Of a DNA stretch of 64,000 nucleotides, positions 43,146 to 51,597 are shown piece after piece. Each line of letters begins with the position of its first letter. Positions within the stretch are counted from its first letter, which is position 1. Below the pieces are notes generated by a model, which did no database searches, was not told the DNA's origin, and was given only the letters and a program-made list of their open reading frames with translations. The DNA is from Prinia subflava (lineage: Eukaryota > Chordata > Aves > Passeriformes > Cisticolidae): positions 1,116,001-1,180,000 of the forward strand of contig NW_026960614.1 of the NCBI RefSeq assembly GCF_021018805.1, read 5' to 3'. Both the position numbers and the translations under genes were made by a program.

Positions 43146-43823
43146 TGTCTCAGTTTGGAGAGAAATTCTAGGAGAAAAATGCTCTAAAATGAGTGTTTTT
43201 CTCGCAAGAGAGAGGGCTTCAGTAACTTTCCTTTCTTCTGCCAATGAGAGAAATGGATACCAGGGGATGAAAGTGGAAAAAAAACCCTGTTTAGTAACAA
43301 AAAATAATAAGGTTGCCCACAAGGCACAGACAAAAGAAAGGAATAAAAAGAGAGAAAAAATATGAACCTTACACCCCACCCCTACTTTGCCACATGGCCG
43401 AGAAGCAAAGATGGCAACTGCCCTTCTTTGTCTATGGGGACAGGAGGAGAAAAGAGTTCACAGCAGCTGGGAACCTGTTGGATTTCTGGTGCGGGTCTTC
43501 TTGCAGCAGCCAAAGCTGGTGGGTTTTAGTGTCCTTTCTCGTGTCAGTTCAGCTCCTCTGATGTCTCGGGTTCGGGGCAGTCCTGTTGGCTCCCCGGATG
43601 GGCCAATAAGAAAAAAAAAAAAAAGCCAAGCTGAAACAGTTCAAGGGAAAAAGAAACATATCACTGTGAGGATTCCCAGTACACCCTCTAGGCTAGGGGA
43701 AGTGTGAAAAAGGCATATTGTGTGGCTCTACACAGATATTTACTATATGTGATATGCTAGGTAGAAAAGTTATGCTGTATTAACATTTGAATAATATAGT
43801 GAATGTAGTTTTGTAATTAACAT
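43146..43823 (-). mobile_element. Probable reverse-strand LTR
   Basis: It opens TGTCTCAGTTTGGAG, similar to the TGTCTTAGTTTGG end of the LTR at 49265. A GC-richer central region (43390-43600) and an A run (43610-43624) follow. The right end near GTAATTAACA (about 43823) is a guess; no TSD was confirmed. Confidence 0.55.
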
Positions 43824-43840
43824 TAAGCTTTAGAAGCTAT

Positions 43841-44323
43841 GTGTGTGTGATATTCTTTTTAGCTCAAGAAAGAGAGAAAATAATCAAGAATTCTTTGCAC
43901 AAAGATAACAGTTTGCAGAGACCCCTAAATTTTCTAGTGAAGAACAATTTATGGCTTCCTTTATCAACAGAACCAAACCTCTTCAAGGATGTAGACTCAC
44001 AGGCGCCTGGAGATTAACAGAAAGCTTTTGTAACAAGAACCAGCTGAAATTTCATGTTTTAAATAAAATATGCATAGTCATGAAGAGGATCCTCAAAAAG
44101 AGAGATTTCTCTCTTTTCTTTGCCTTCTCCTGACTAGCCTTTGTCTGGGACGGGGAGGGCTGCAGCCTGGGCTGCCTTTCTTTGTCTATTATTGTCTCAT
44201 AAATTGTCCTACTCTAAATTGTTTAACTTTTATTATTGTATTTGTATTACTATTTTTTATAACCATTTTTATTTTTATTAAATTTCCAAAAATCCCAAAA
44301 GCGAGTGATTGGCGTTTATTACA
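43841..44323 (+). mobile_element. Probable plus-strand LTR ending GGCGTTTATTACA
   Basis: Plus-strand AATAAAATATGCATAG near 44062 is followed by a pyrimidine-rich segment and an AT-rich tail that ends GCGAGTGATTGGCGTTTATTACA at 44323. The layout is that of R-U5 of an ERV LTR. The left boundary is uncertain. Confidence 0.5.
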
Positions 44324-44506
44324 GGAAGGGAAAAAAACCTTTTTGCTTCACCCTAGCAAAAAAATCCCAATCCAACAAAAGGAACAATGTGGCATCCCAG
44401 TCCAGGCTGTCCAGAGCACCCGGAGAAAAAGAGCTTGAACAGACCCTGCTCAGGATCCCAAGGCTCCCCACCCCACCCCCTAGGTCCATCTTAAAGCTAC
44501 AGCACT
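44324..44506 (-). mobile_element. LTR remnant on left side of element J
   Basis: This short segment, with a partner at 47350-47430 across J, resembles the reverse LTR at 41833-42727 (CCATCTTAAAGCTACAGCACT here, CAGTCTTAAAGGCACAGAACT there). J inserted inside it; the last 6 bp (AGCACT) are the J target site. Confidence 0.55.
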
Positions 44507-44912
44507 TGTTGTTGTTTAAATTTATGGGGGGTTCCCGGGGAGTGCCCCCCGGAGACCCCCGGGGTCTTTTGGGGTCGTGGTGTTCCCGTGCTGGCAGGCA
44601 AGGAGACTTCAGACGCCGGTGGAATGCTGATGAGGTGAGGGTTTATTCACTGAGGGAGAGGGGAAGGGGGGAGGGGGAAGGGGGGGAGAGGAGAGAGGAG
44701 CGTCCGGACGCCTCCAGGGGTAGAGGGGCAAGAGGGGCAGAGCCTTCTGCCTTAGCATTCTTATCACAGAGGTTCAAAGGGGCGCGGTAACATTCTCCAG
44801 CCAATGAGGTTACAGATACAGGATACTGCAGGGAGGGTACGGACTGGGGATAAACCATACATTTTCCAAGGGTGAGCCAGAGCAAACCATTTCCATAAAA
44901 TGCAATCCCACA
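44507..44912 (-). mobile_element. 3' LTR of element J
   Basis: On the minus strand it starts TGTGGGATTGCATTTTATGG and ends AATTTAAACAACAACA (406 bp). AATAAA is at 44647-44642. A G/A-rich run at 44650-44700 and GC-rich sequence with palindromic CCCCGGGG-like patches near 44530-44570 lie in R-U5. Confidence 0.92.
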
Positions 44913-46044
44913 AGTCACCCTTTTTTTCTTTAAAATGTGAGAAGAGAAATATGACATATGACCATTAACAATTTAAAAAATGAAACAGTAATTACAGTTT
45001 TGCAGCATGAAACCAAATACAATTGCAGTAAGGATTATGTTATAATTGCAGTAGACGGGTTATGTGAGTTTATATTGCAAGATTTGAAACAAGTTAACAA
45101 ATTTGTTTGAGCCTTTCCAGCGTGACTGGCCTAATAGTGTCTAGTCTTTTCCAACTGGCTTTTCAGACCACCACAGCCCCCAGTTTAGGCTGAGGCGCTG
45201 ACTATGCTCCCACTCTAGGGACAGGAAAACACGTGGAGTTCCCCGGGCTCCACACACGGCTTCAGATTCTCCAGGTGGCCTGCTGCAGTTCCCCCATTGG
45301 GGCCGGGCAGGGGCAGTGAGGAATTTAAATCAACTCAAGCTGCCATTGATCTGTCACGGAATTCCCGTAAGGCCTGAACAGCAAGTCACCGACACTCACG
45401 GATCTGAGCCAAACTACTCCTTTCACTTTCCAACTGGTTCAACTAAAACAAAAGACCCCCAGTTTTAGGTCATCAAAAGAAAAACAAAAGAAAAAAACTA
45501 CAAAAACCGTCAAATACTTTCTCAGACACCAGTTTAGGTTATCAATCACCCTCAGAACTAACTGACGACAGCATAAACCCAAAAAGCGTTACCGATTCAA
45601 TAGTCTACTACTGATTCGCGCTTTACAAGAAGACAATCTAAAAACTGCTTCCCTTGGATCCACACTTGTGACCTGAAAAGGCCTCTGCTTTCTAAATTAG
45701 AAAACAGGGGAATCTGCAATATGAACACACACAAAACTAGAATGGCATAATTGTAAAACTACTTCATGGGGATGGGAAGGAAATGGAGGGGTTTGGGACA
45801 CCCTGCTGTTTGGCCAGAACAGCAAGGGACAGGGGCAGAAAAACAGGGAAAGGGAATCGAAGTAGCATTAACAATTATACAAGGCTGTAAAACTGGTATT
45901 ACAAATTCACTTTAGCTTTGGGGTTTGGTTTCTTAGCGTTTACCTTGTGGGACTTGAAAAGCGGAAGATGGGACTGAGAGCACGTGGCCATGGTGGCCAT
46001 GCGGTCACAGCGCAGCACGTGGTGTTAGCCGTGCCGTGCCGGGT
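44913..46044 (-). other. Element J interior, 3' half, non-coding
   Basis: About 1.1 kb of moderate GC with no ORF of note. Next to the 3' LTR is a purine tract. A possible splice donor (CACAAGGTAAAC) lies near 45936-45948 on the minus strand, just after the end of the long ORF. No homology to retroviral genes is visible to me. Confidence 0.5.
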
Positions 46045-46890
46045 TTAGCAGGAAGGGGTTAACTCTCGGGGGTTTGTTAAGGGAAAGGGGGTTAGGGAGA
46101 AGGAGCAGCGAGGGGAGGAGGGGGTAAGGGTAAGGAAGGAGGTTACACAATTTACAAAACCGAGTTTTGGAAGGTGCGGGGCTTGGGCACAACTGAAGAC
46201 TGCTTTTTCCTTCTCTGATGGCCGTCTGGCTGAGTTCCTTTCGCTGCTGTCCAGGGGCGTTGGCTTCTCGGGCTCGATCGATGGTATGCGGGGCTCTTCT
46301 CGCCGCTGAGCCGGGCGGGGGGAGGGGCGCCTGTTCTCCGCGCGGCTTCTCCCGGTGCTGGGGCCCGCGCGCGCTGCGGCGGGGCCGGGACCACGTGTTG
46401 GCTCCGCCGGGACTGCCCCGCGCCGCGGCCGCTGGGCTGGGGCCGCTCCTCCGCCGGGGCCGTGCCGTGCCGGGGCCACTCCGCCGCCGGTTCGCCGCCC
46501 GCGCCGCGGCTGCCGCGGGCCAGAGGGTGCCGCGCCGCTGCCGCGCAGCCCGCGCCGCCGAGCCGAGGCGGGCCGGGGCCGCGCCGCAGCCATGCGCCCC
46601 TGCAGCGGTCCCGCCGCGCCGGGGCTCACGCCGGAGCCCCGCCGTGGCGGAGCCGCGCCGCCCGGGCCGCGCCGCCCGGCGGGGCAGCGCAGCCCGCGCA
46701 GCGCCGAGGCGGGCCGGGGCCCCAAGGGGCCGGGACCCGGGCCCGCGCCGGCCTGGTCGGCGGTGGTGGGACGGCCGCGTGGTGGCTCACGAGGTCTCTG
46801 CGCGGTGGGGGAGGGGCCGCCCCGGGCCGCGATGGCCCAGAACGGCCGCTCCACCGGAGACGGCACCGAAACGGTGTTACCATGGTCCAT
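46045..46890 (-). CDS. Element J 281-codon Pro/Arg/Ala-rich ORF, function unknown
   Basis: The ORF opens with ATG at 46890-46888, 47 nt downstream of the 5' LTR, the position gag would occupy. The first 200 residues are Pro-, Arg-, Ala- and Gly-rich (begins MDHGNTVSVPSPVERPFW), from DNA that is a CpG-dense, GC-rich island (about 46300-46860). The last 80 residues are ordinary in composition (EKPTPLDSSERNSARRPSEK, then TLTPSSPRCSF). I recognise no domain. Opposite-strand frames are also open here because of the base composition, so translation is unproven. It could be captured host 5' exon/CpG-island sequence, a novel Gag-like packaging protein, or non-coding. Confidence 0.35.
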   Translation of the reverse strand: MDHGNTVSVPSPVERPFWAIAARGGPSPTAQRPREPPRGRPTTADQAGAGPGPGPLGPRPASALRGLRCPAGRRGPGGAAPPRRGSGVSPGAAGPLQGRMAAARPRPASARRRGLRGSGAAPSGPRQPRRGRRTGGGVAPARHGPGGGAAPAQRPRRGAVPAEPTRGPGPAAARAGPSTGRSRAENRRPSPRPAQRREEPRIPSIEPEKPTPLDSSERNSARRPSEKEKAVFSCAQAPHLPKLGFVNCVTSFLTLTPSSPRCSFSLTPFPLTNPRELTPSC

Positions 46891-46937
46891 CTTTTCTCAG
46901 GGTCGCTGATGCTGTTGCCCGACGTTGGTGCGTCATC

Positions 46938-47343
46938 TGTTGTTGTTTAAATTTATGGGGGGTTCCCGGGGAGTGCCCCCCGGAGACCCCCGGGGTCTTT
47001 TGGGGTCGTGGTGTTCCCGTGCTGGCAGGCAAGGAGACTTCAGACGCCGGTGGAATGCTGATGAGGTGAGGGTTTATTCACTGAGGGAGAGGGGAAGGGG
47101 GGAGGGGGAAGGGGGGGAGAGGAGAGAGGAGCGTCCGGACGCCTCCAGGGGTAGAGGGGCAAGAGGGGCAGAGCCTTCTGCCTTAGCATTCTTATCACAG
47201 AGGTTCAAAGGGGCGCGGTAACATTCTCCAGCCAATGAGGTTACAGATACAGGATACTGCAGGGAGGGTACGGACTGGGGATAAACCATACATTTTCCAA
47301 GGGTGAGCCAGAGCAAACCATTTCCATAAAATGCAATCCCACA
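46938..47343 (-). mobile_element. 5' LTR of element J
   Basis: Same 406 bp as 44507-44912 with no difference that I can find. The minus strand continues into GATGACGCACCAACGTCGGG. This does not begin TGG, so no standard primer binding site directly abuts the LTR. Confidence 0.92.
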
Positions 47344-47829
47344 AGCACTCATTTTCTGGGCATAAAGCAGACGATTAGGAAATAAAGCATCATCATAAAA
47401 TCACCCCAGGACAAAAGTAAATGAGACAAATGTGCTAAAATGAATTGATGTGCTAGCTCCATCAGGCTTTTTTTTTTCCTATACATCACTGTTATTATGC
47501 ACCTAGACCTGAGAATCTCTCAACTTTAATGCTATAGTTATTTAGTTATTAACACATAAGTGTTAAGTGTTTGGTGGTTGTTTTTTTTCTTTTTTTCTTG
47601 CTTGTTTTTTAAAGGAGTAATGAGCAATTCTTCAACAGCATGACCATCTGTCCATGCAGTGTCTTGATCTGGTTTTGCATAACTATAAGTCCCGGGCAGC
47701 CTGTTGGCTGTGGAAGATGGCCCCTGAGCCCCGCTGCACATACCCCTCCTCTCCACTGCTCACGGCATGTCAGGCATCTGAGAGGCAAAGAAATGAGATA
47801 GCCCAGCTCCTATGTTCAGAAAAACTCCT
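47344..47829. other. Right flank of element J: LTR remnant then AT-rich DNA
   Basis: The right half of the split reverse LTR (to about 47430) is followed by AT-rich sequence. T-rich runs at 47467-47477 and 47580-47600 read as A-rich on the minus strand and could be a decayed poly-A tail downstream of the FOXD1-like pseudogene. No gene seen. Confidence 0.5.
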
Positions 47830-48933
47830 AAATTCTTAACAGCTAGACATCTGGGACATGAAGCTGGGGTAGCAGGGAGGGCAGTGGTTGGGGACAGGCC
47901 ACTGCCAGCACTCCCCAGTGTGTCCGACTGTGAGGTGCAGCTCCTGCCTGTGCTGGGGCCAGGCCTCCTCACAATGATGGTCTTGATGGAGAAAGGCAAG
48001 TGGGCCAGCAGCATGCTGCTGCTGGGCTTGGCAGCATGCAGTGAGGTCGCCAACACCAGGCCCAGCAGGTGCATGTTGCAGAAGGGTGCCTGTGCCAGTT
48101 CCACTGCTGGCAGCAAGGGGCCCAGCAGCGCAGCGACAGCAGGCAGTGCTGATCCAGGGACACTACTGGGGGTAATGAGGGCTGGCAGGGAGGAGTGGTG
48201 GAAGGCAAAGAAGGTGGACTGGGGGTGGTAAGGGCTGAAGCTGGAGGCTGTAGACACAGGGTGGCTGCTGAGGGGGCTGGGGAAGGGACTGCAGGAGGAA
48301 GGCAGCAGCAGGGTTCATGGTATGCAGCAGAAGCTTGGGCACCAAGAGCTGCTATTACTTGAAGTGCTTTCAGCAGCACAGGAAGCTCCTGTTGTCAGAC
48401 GTTGACAGACCTGAGGTCCCGCATCCAGTAGTTGCCCTTGCCAGGGTTGCTGAGTTTCTGAGGAATCGTGACCAAGTAGTCACTGAGGGAGATTGTGGTG
48501 GATGCTGTTCTCACATGCAGGGAACTTCTCCCAGTAGTAGGGGAAGTGCCTGCTGATGAATTTGCAGATCTTGCTCAGTGTCAGTCACTTCTCAGGGCTC
48601 TGCAGGATGCCCATGGTGATGAGAGCGATGTAGGTAGTAGGGTGACTTCACCAGACTGTTCTTGCCACCCCTGTGCACCCTGCTGCTACTGCCTTCTGTG
48701 GGCCATCCTGAAGGGGGACCAGGATGTCACCCACCCCACTGTCACCACACACGTGTGACTGTAGTAGCAGGGTGTTCTCATAGAGATCACTCACACCCTC
48801 TGTCTTCTTCCTCCTCCTTGTCCTCAGTATAGGAGTGGTGGCAGAGGTGGTGGGACTGTGGCTCCTTGTCATCCTCCTCATAGGTCTCCTCAGGCAGCAT
48901 CGACACTTCAGACATCTCCAAGTTCAGGATCAT
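47830..48933 (-). pseudogene. FOXD1: FOXD1-like forkhead gene copy, decayed
   Basis: On the minus strand an ATG at 48933 opens ILNLEMSEVSMLPEET, resembling the FOXD1 N-terminus. An acidic SYTEDKEEEED region follows. The forkhead (winged-helix DNA-binding) domain runs from about 48666 to 48410: KNSLVK, then [38 protein letters not shown] and NSIHHNLS in order. A lost base near 48650, a TGA after QSPEK (about 48588) and later breaks disable it. A C-terminal FSIKTII (47993-47967) matches the Groucho-binding EH1-type motif of FOXD proteins. No intron is expected in this gene, so a W-linked gametolog and a retrocopy look alike here. Confidence 0.75.
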
Positions 48934-49264
48934 GGCATGATGGCAGGACAGCGCATTGGAAGAGGCTGGTGTGTCAAGCAAGCAGGTGCATTCCTAGCTG
49001 CTACCAGGTACCTGCGCTGCTCTGCAGAGAACTGCCAGTTGCTGCCGTGATGCAAAAGTGCTCTTGCCACCTGCTCAGAGGCAATGGATGTTTTGGATTT
49101 TATTTTGGGATATTTTTGTTTCTTTAAAAAATTTCTCTCTTCTCCCCTCCTTTTATTTGTCTTTTGCTTTTTTGGGGGGGTGGGGGAAGTACGCAGAGGG
49201 GCTGTGCCACCATGCCTGGAAGTCTGTTTCCCTTTCTTTCTCCTCCTTAATGGATGAAGGACAA
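48934..49264. other. Flank of the FOXD1-like pseudogene
   Basis: About 330 bp upstream of the pseudogene start. T-rich around 49085-49190 with a G run at 49173-49185. No ORF or element recognised; may be the decayed 5' UTR or promoter of the forkhead copy. Confidence 0.4.
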
Positions 49265-49337
49265 TGTCTTAGTTTGGAAAGACAGGTATCTGCCAGGGAA
49301 AGCTGGAGCTTCCCTTGGAATGCAGAATGTAAGCCCC
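49265..49337 (-). mobile_element. Reverse LTR, first piece (split by provirus D)
   Basis: The plus strand opens TGTCTTAGTTTGGAAAGAC and runs to the D target site CCCC (49334-49337). It is continued at 57855 beyond D. The sequence matches the reverse complement of the U5 end of the LTR at 36881-37694. Confidence 0.8.
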
Positions 49338-49729
49338 TGTTAGCGTAGGAAAACATATAACCACACAGAGGCGATCATATGCGGTTCTTTATTCCAGCGC
49401 GCGGGACACCGGGGTGATGATACACCCAAATCTGATGTCCGAAGGATACAGAGTTGATTCGTGATTTTTATAGTTTAAATTATACACATGTTAACTAACC
49501 CCCACCCCTAGATACTGATTATCCTATTCCTTAGTTACTATCTTAAATCATACCTACGCTTCTACCCTGATCCACACTTGATTTGGTTAAAACAATAGCA
49601 TGGAGCTGTTTACAAAAGCTGACGCTTGTTCCCAGCTAGCTGCGTCAAGTTCCAGTTGTACGTTCTCTACTTTCCTCCCCCTGCACATTACTCAATCTAG
49701 AAATTATATTTTTTAACCCTCCACCAACA
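49338..49729 (-). mobile_element. 3' LTR of provirus D
   Basis: This 392-bp LTR reads TGTTGGTGGAGG to CCTACGCTAACA on the minus strand, with AATAAA at 49393-49388 and a TATAAAAA box upstream. It is followed by CCCC (49337-49334). Confidence 0.95.
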
Positions 49730-49810
49730 TTCCCCCCTTTGAAAGTATTTTCACTCTAATATACTAAGTGTAAATGCTTTCACTTAATCCAGTCCATTAG
49801 GCTTCAGAGT

Positions 49811-51589
49811 TCATACTGGATGTTCATCTTCAAATCCTCTGTTGTCATAGGCTTTGTCCGGGATGTTGTTGCGGATTGAAGGTGCTGGGTTCCGTGCCAA
49901 TGCCTTCATTATGGTCCTGTTCCAAGATGCCTTTTTCTGTATCTCTCTCTTCAGGATTCTGTAAACTAACCAAATTACTAAAAATATAATCAGTAAAATT
50001 ATCAGATTTTCAAGGATAGACTTTATCCATGAACTCACATTCCATCCTAATCCTTCAAAGATTTTACCCAACCAGCTGGTAGCTAAATCCTTTTGTTCCT
50101 TTTGTGCCTCATGCTCTATTTGTTTTAACTGACTGATGTCATGTTCTACATCTGCAGTTACATTTGGGATGTGGATGCAGCAATGGTCGATTTGTCCCTT
50201 TAAATATCCACACACTCCGTGCTCTTTCAAAAGCAACATATCTAAAGCCAAATGATTTTGCAGGGTCATTTTGGTGGTGGCCTGTAATTGCACATTGAGT
50301 TCTCTAAATCCCTCTCGTGTGATTCTTGCTAATCTGTCCACCTGACCTGTGAGTCTATATAGCATTTCTCTATTTCGATAATTTGCAATGGGACCAAACA
50401 AGGATTCTAGGGCCCACCCAATCTTTACTCCACTAGAGGGTTCCTTCCAAGTGTCATCTGGGTTCTTGTCTTCTGAGACGTCTCGCTTTGCTTTTATTTG
50501 TAAGGCTTCACTGCTCCTGTTAAATGGGGATTTCTTCCAAATTGGACATAAAGTGGGAAGGCCCAGGGTGATTTCTCTTACCTCCCCATCCATAGGCAAG
50601 TGTGTTGTCCATGTGCCATCACTCATTGCCCATACAAATGGTCCTGGACTTCGAATTGTACTCCTGCTACATCCTACTATAATCTTAGAATCTATTTTGC
50701 CTTGTTTGTGTTTAATTTTCCTGCAGGCACAACCAATTCGTAAGGCTATTGCCAATGGTGACCACTGTTTCATTTCTAGATTGTCAGAGGTGCAATCATA
50801 AATTTTCTTACATACCCACCAACTTACCTTATTTGCCTCTTTCTGACTGCTAGTATCAGTATTTGTCACTGTGGGATCTGTCTCATTTTCAGAGCCTTTC
50901 CATTTAATGCACCAGGGTGTGCTTTCCATATATTGGAATTTCTGGAGGATGCTCACAGACCATGCACTGTCCCAAGGTTCCAGTCCTTTCCAATCCTTCT
51001 CTTCACATTTCCACACTACAACACTTTCTGTAGCGTTGTCCCTGATCTTTTGATAGCGTAGAAACCAACATTGCCATTTTGCAAGGTCTTGGTCCTTAAC
51101 CTACCACTCTATGATTTGTCCCAATTTGCCATTACTAAGAATGCACTCTGACTTTCTCATGGGTTGAATATAGGAATCCTCTGTTATCTTCCAGTATTCT
51201 CTGACCACCACCCTTGACTCTGGTACTTGTTTACAGTTAATTGTTTTGTTCCCTCCTATTTCAGGTAATTTTGATGTTATTATTCCCCAGCTTACTGGGT
51301 CCCCTGCTGCCTTTGGTATTGGCAGGCAGGCCGTTATTCTGCTGGTATTATGCATTTTGGCAAAGTCTCTGACCAATCCAATCATTACATTCTCAGCCCG
51401 AATTTCATTAGAAATTTCTATTACTTGTGTCTTTGCCTGTATCTCTCTCTTCATTCTAGAATGAAGAGTTGTTAGTTGACCCTTCTGTATCCCATATCCC
51501 AAAGTAACAGCAATCCCTGCTGGTGACATTAGTATCCATGAAATTAACATTACCCACAGGAAGAGCATGAGCACAGTTACCAATACCAT
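49811..51589 (-). pseudogene. env: Provirus D env, one in-frame stop
   Basis: The envelope gene opens with ATG at 51589, nine bases past the pol stop, and encodes a signal-like stretch (MVLVTVLMLFLWVML). The surface part has several N-glycosylation sites, then a KAKR cleavage-type site. The TM has LQNHLALDMLLLKEHG followed by a disulfide loop where nine residues separate the first Cys from the CC pair (CGYLKGQIDHCC), and a membrane span (LIILLIIFLVIWLVYRI) near 49970. It is about 593 codons long. The single break is a UAG at 51103-51101 after IIEW. The rest is open in one frame, which fits a recent insertion. Confidence 0.88.
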
Positions 51590-51597
51590 TTGAACAG

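Larger units (their letters stand above)
44507..47343 (-). mobile_element. Element J: compact provirus-like element, identical LTRs, no gag/pol found
   Basis: Two 406-bp LTRs (44507-44912 and 46938-47343) in the same orientation bracket 2,025 bp. An exact 6-bp duplication AGCACT (44501-44506 and 47344-47349) flanks the whole unit, which proves it inserted as one element. I see no difference between the LTRs, so it is very young. Orientation is minus: AATAAA on the minus strand of each LTR, and a polypurine-like AAAGAAAAAAAGGGTGACT next to the 3' LTR (44913-44931). The interior has no matrix, capsid, zinc finger, protease, RT, integrase or env, so it must have been mobilised in trans. Its family also includes the solo LTR at 5839-6280. 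Confidence 0.9.

Noticed and set aside
44305..44790. 161-codon plus-strand ORF also found at 46925-47221
   Set aside because: The shared protein segment is just the antisense of the duplicated J LTR, not a gene family.
46218..47069. 283-codon plus-strand ORF across element J and its LTR
   Set aside because: It runs antisense to the element, includes LTR sequence and is open because of the GC-rich composition; the minus-strand ORF has the better position.
47812..48231. 139-codon plus-strand ORF
   Set aside because: Antisense to the FOXD1-like pseudogene, whose forkhead and EH1-type motifs are on the minus strand.
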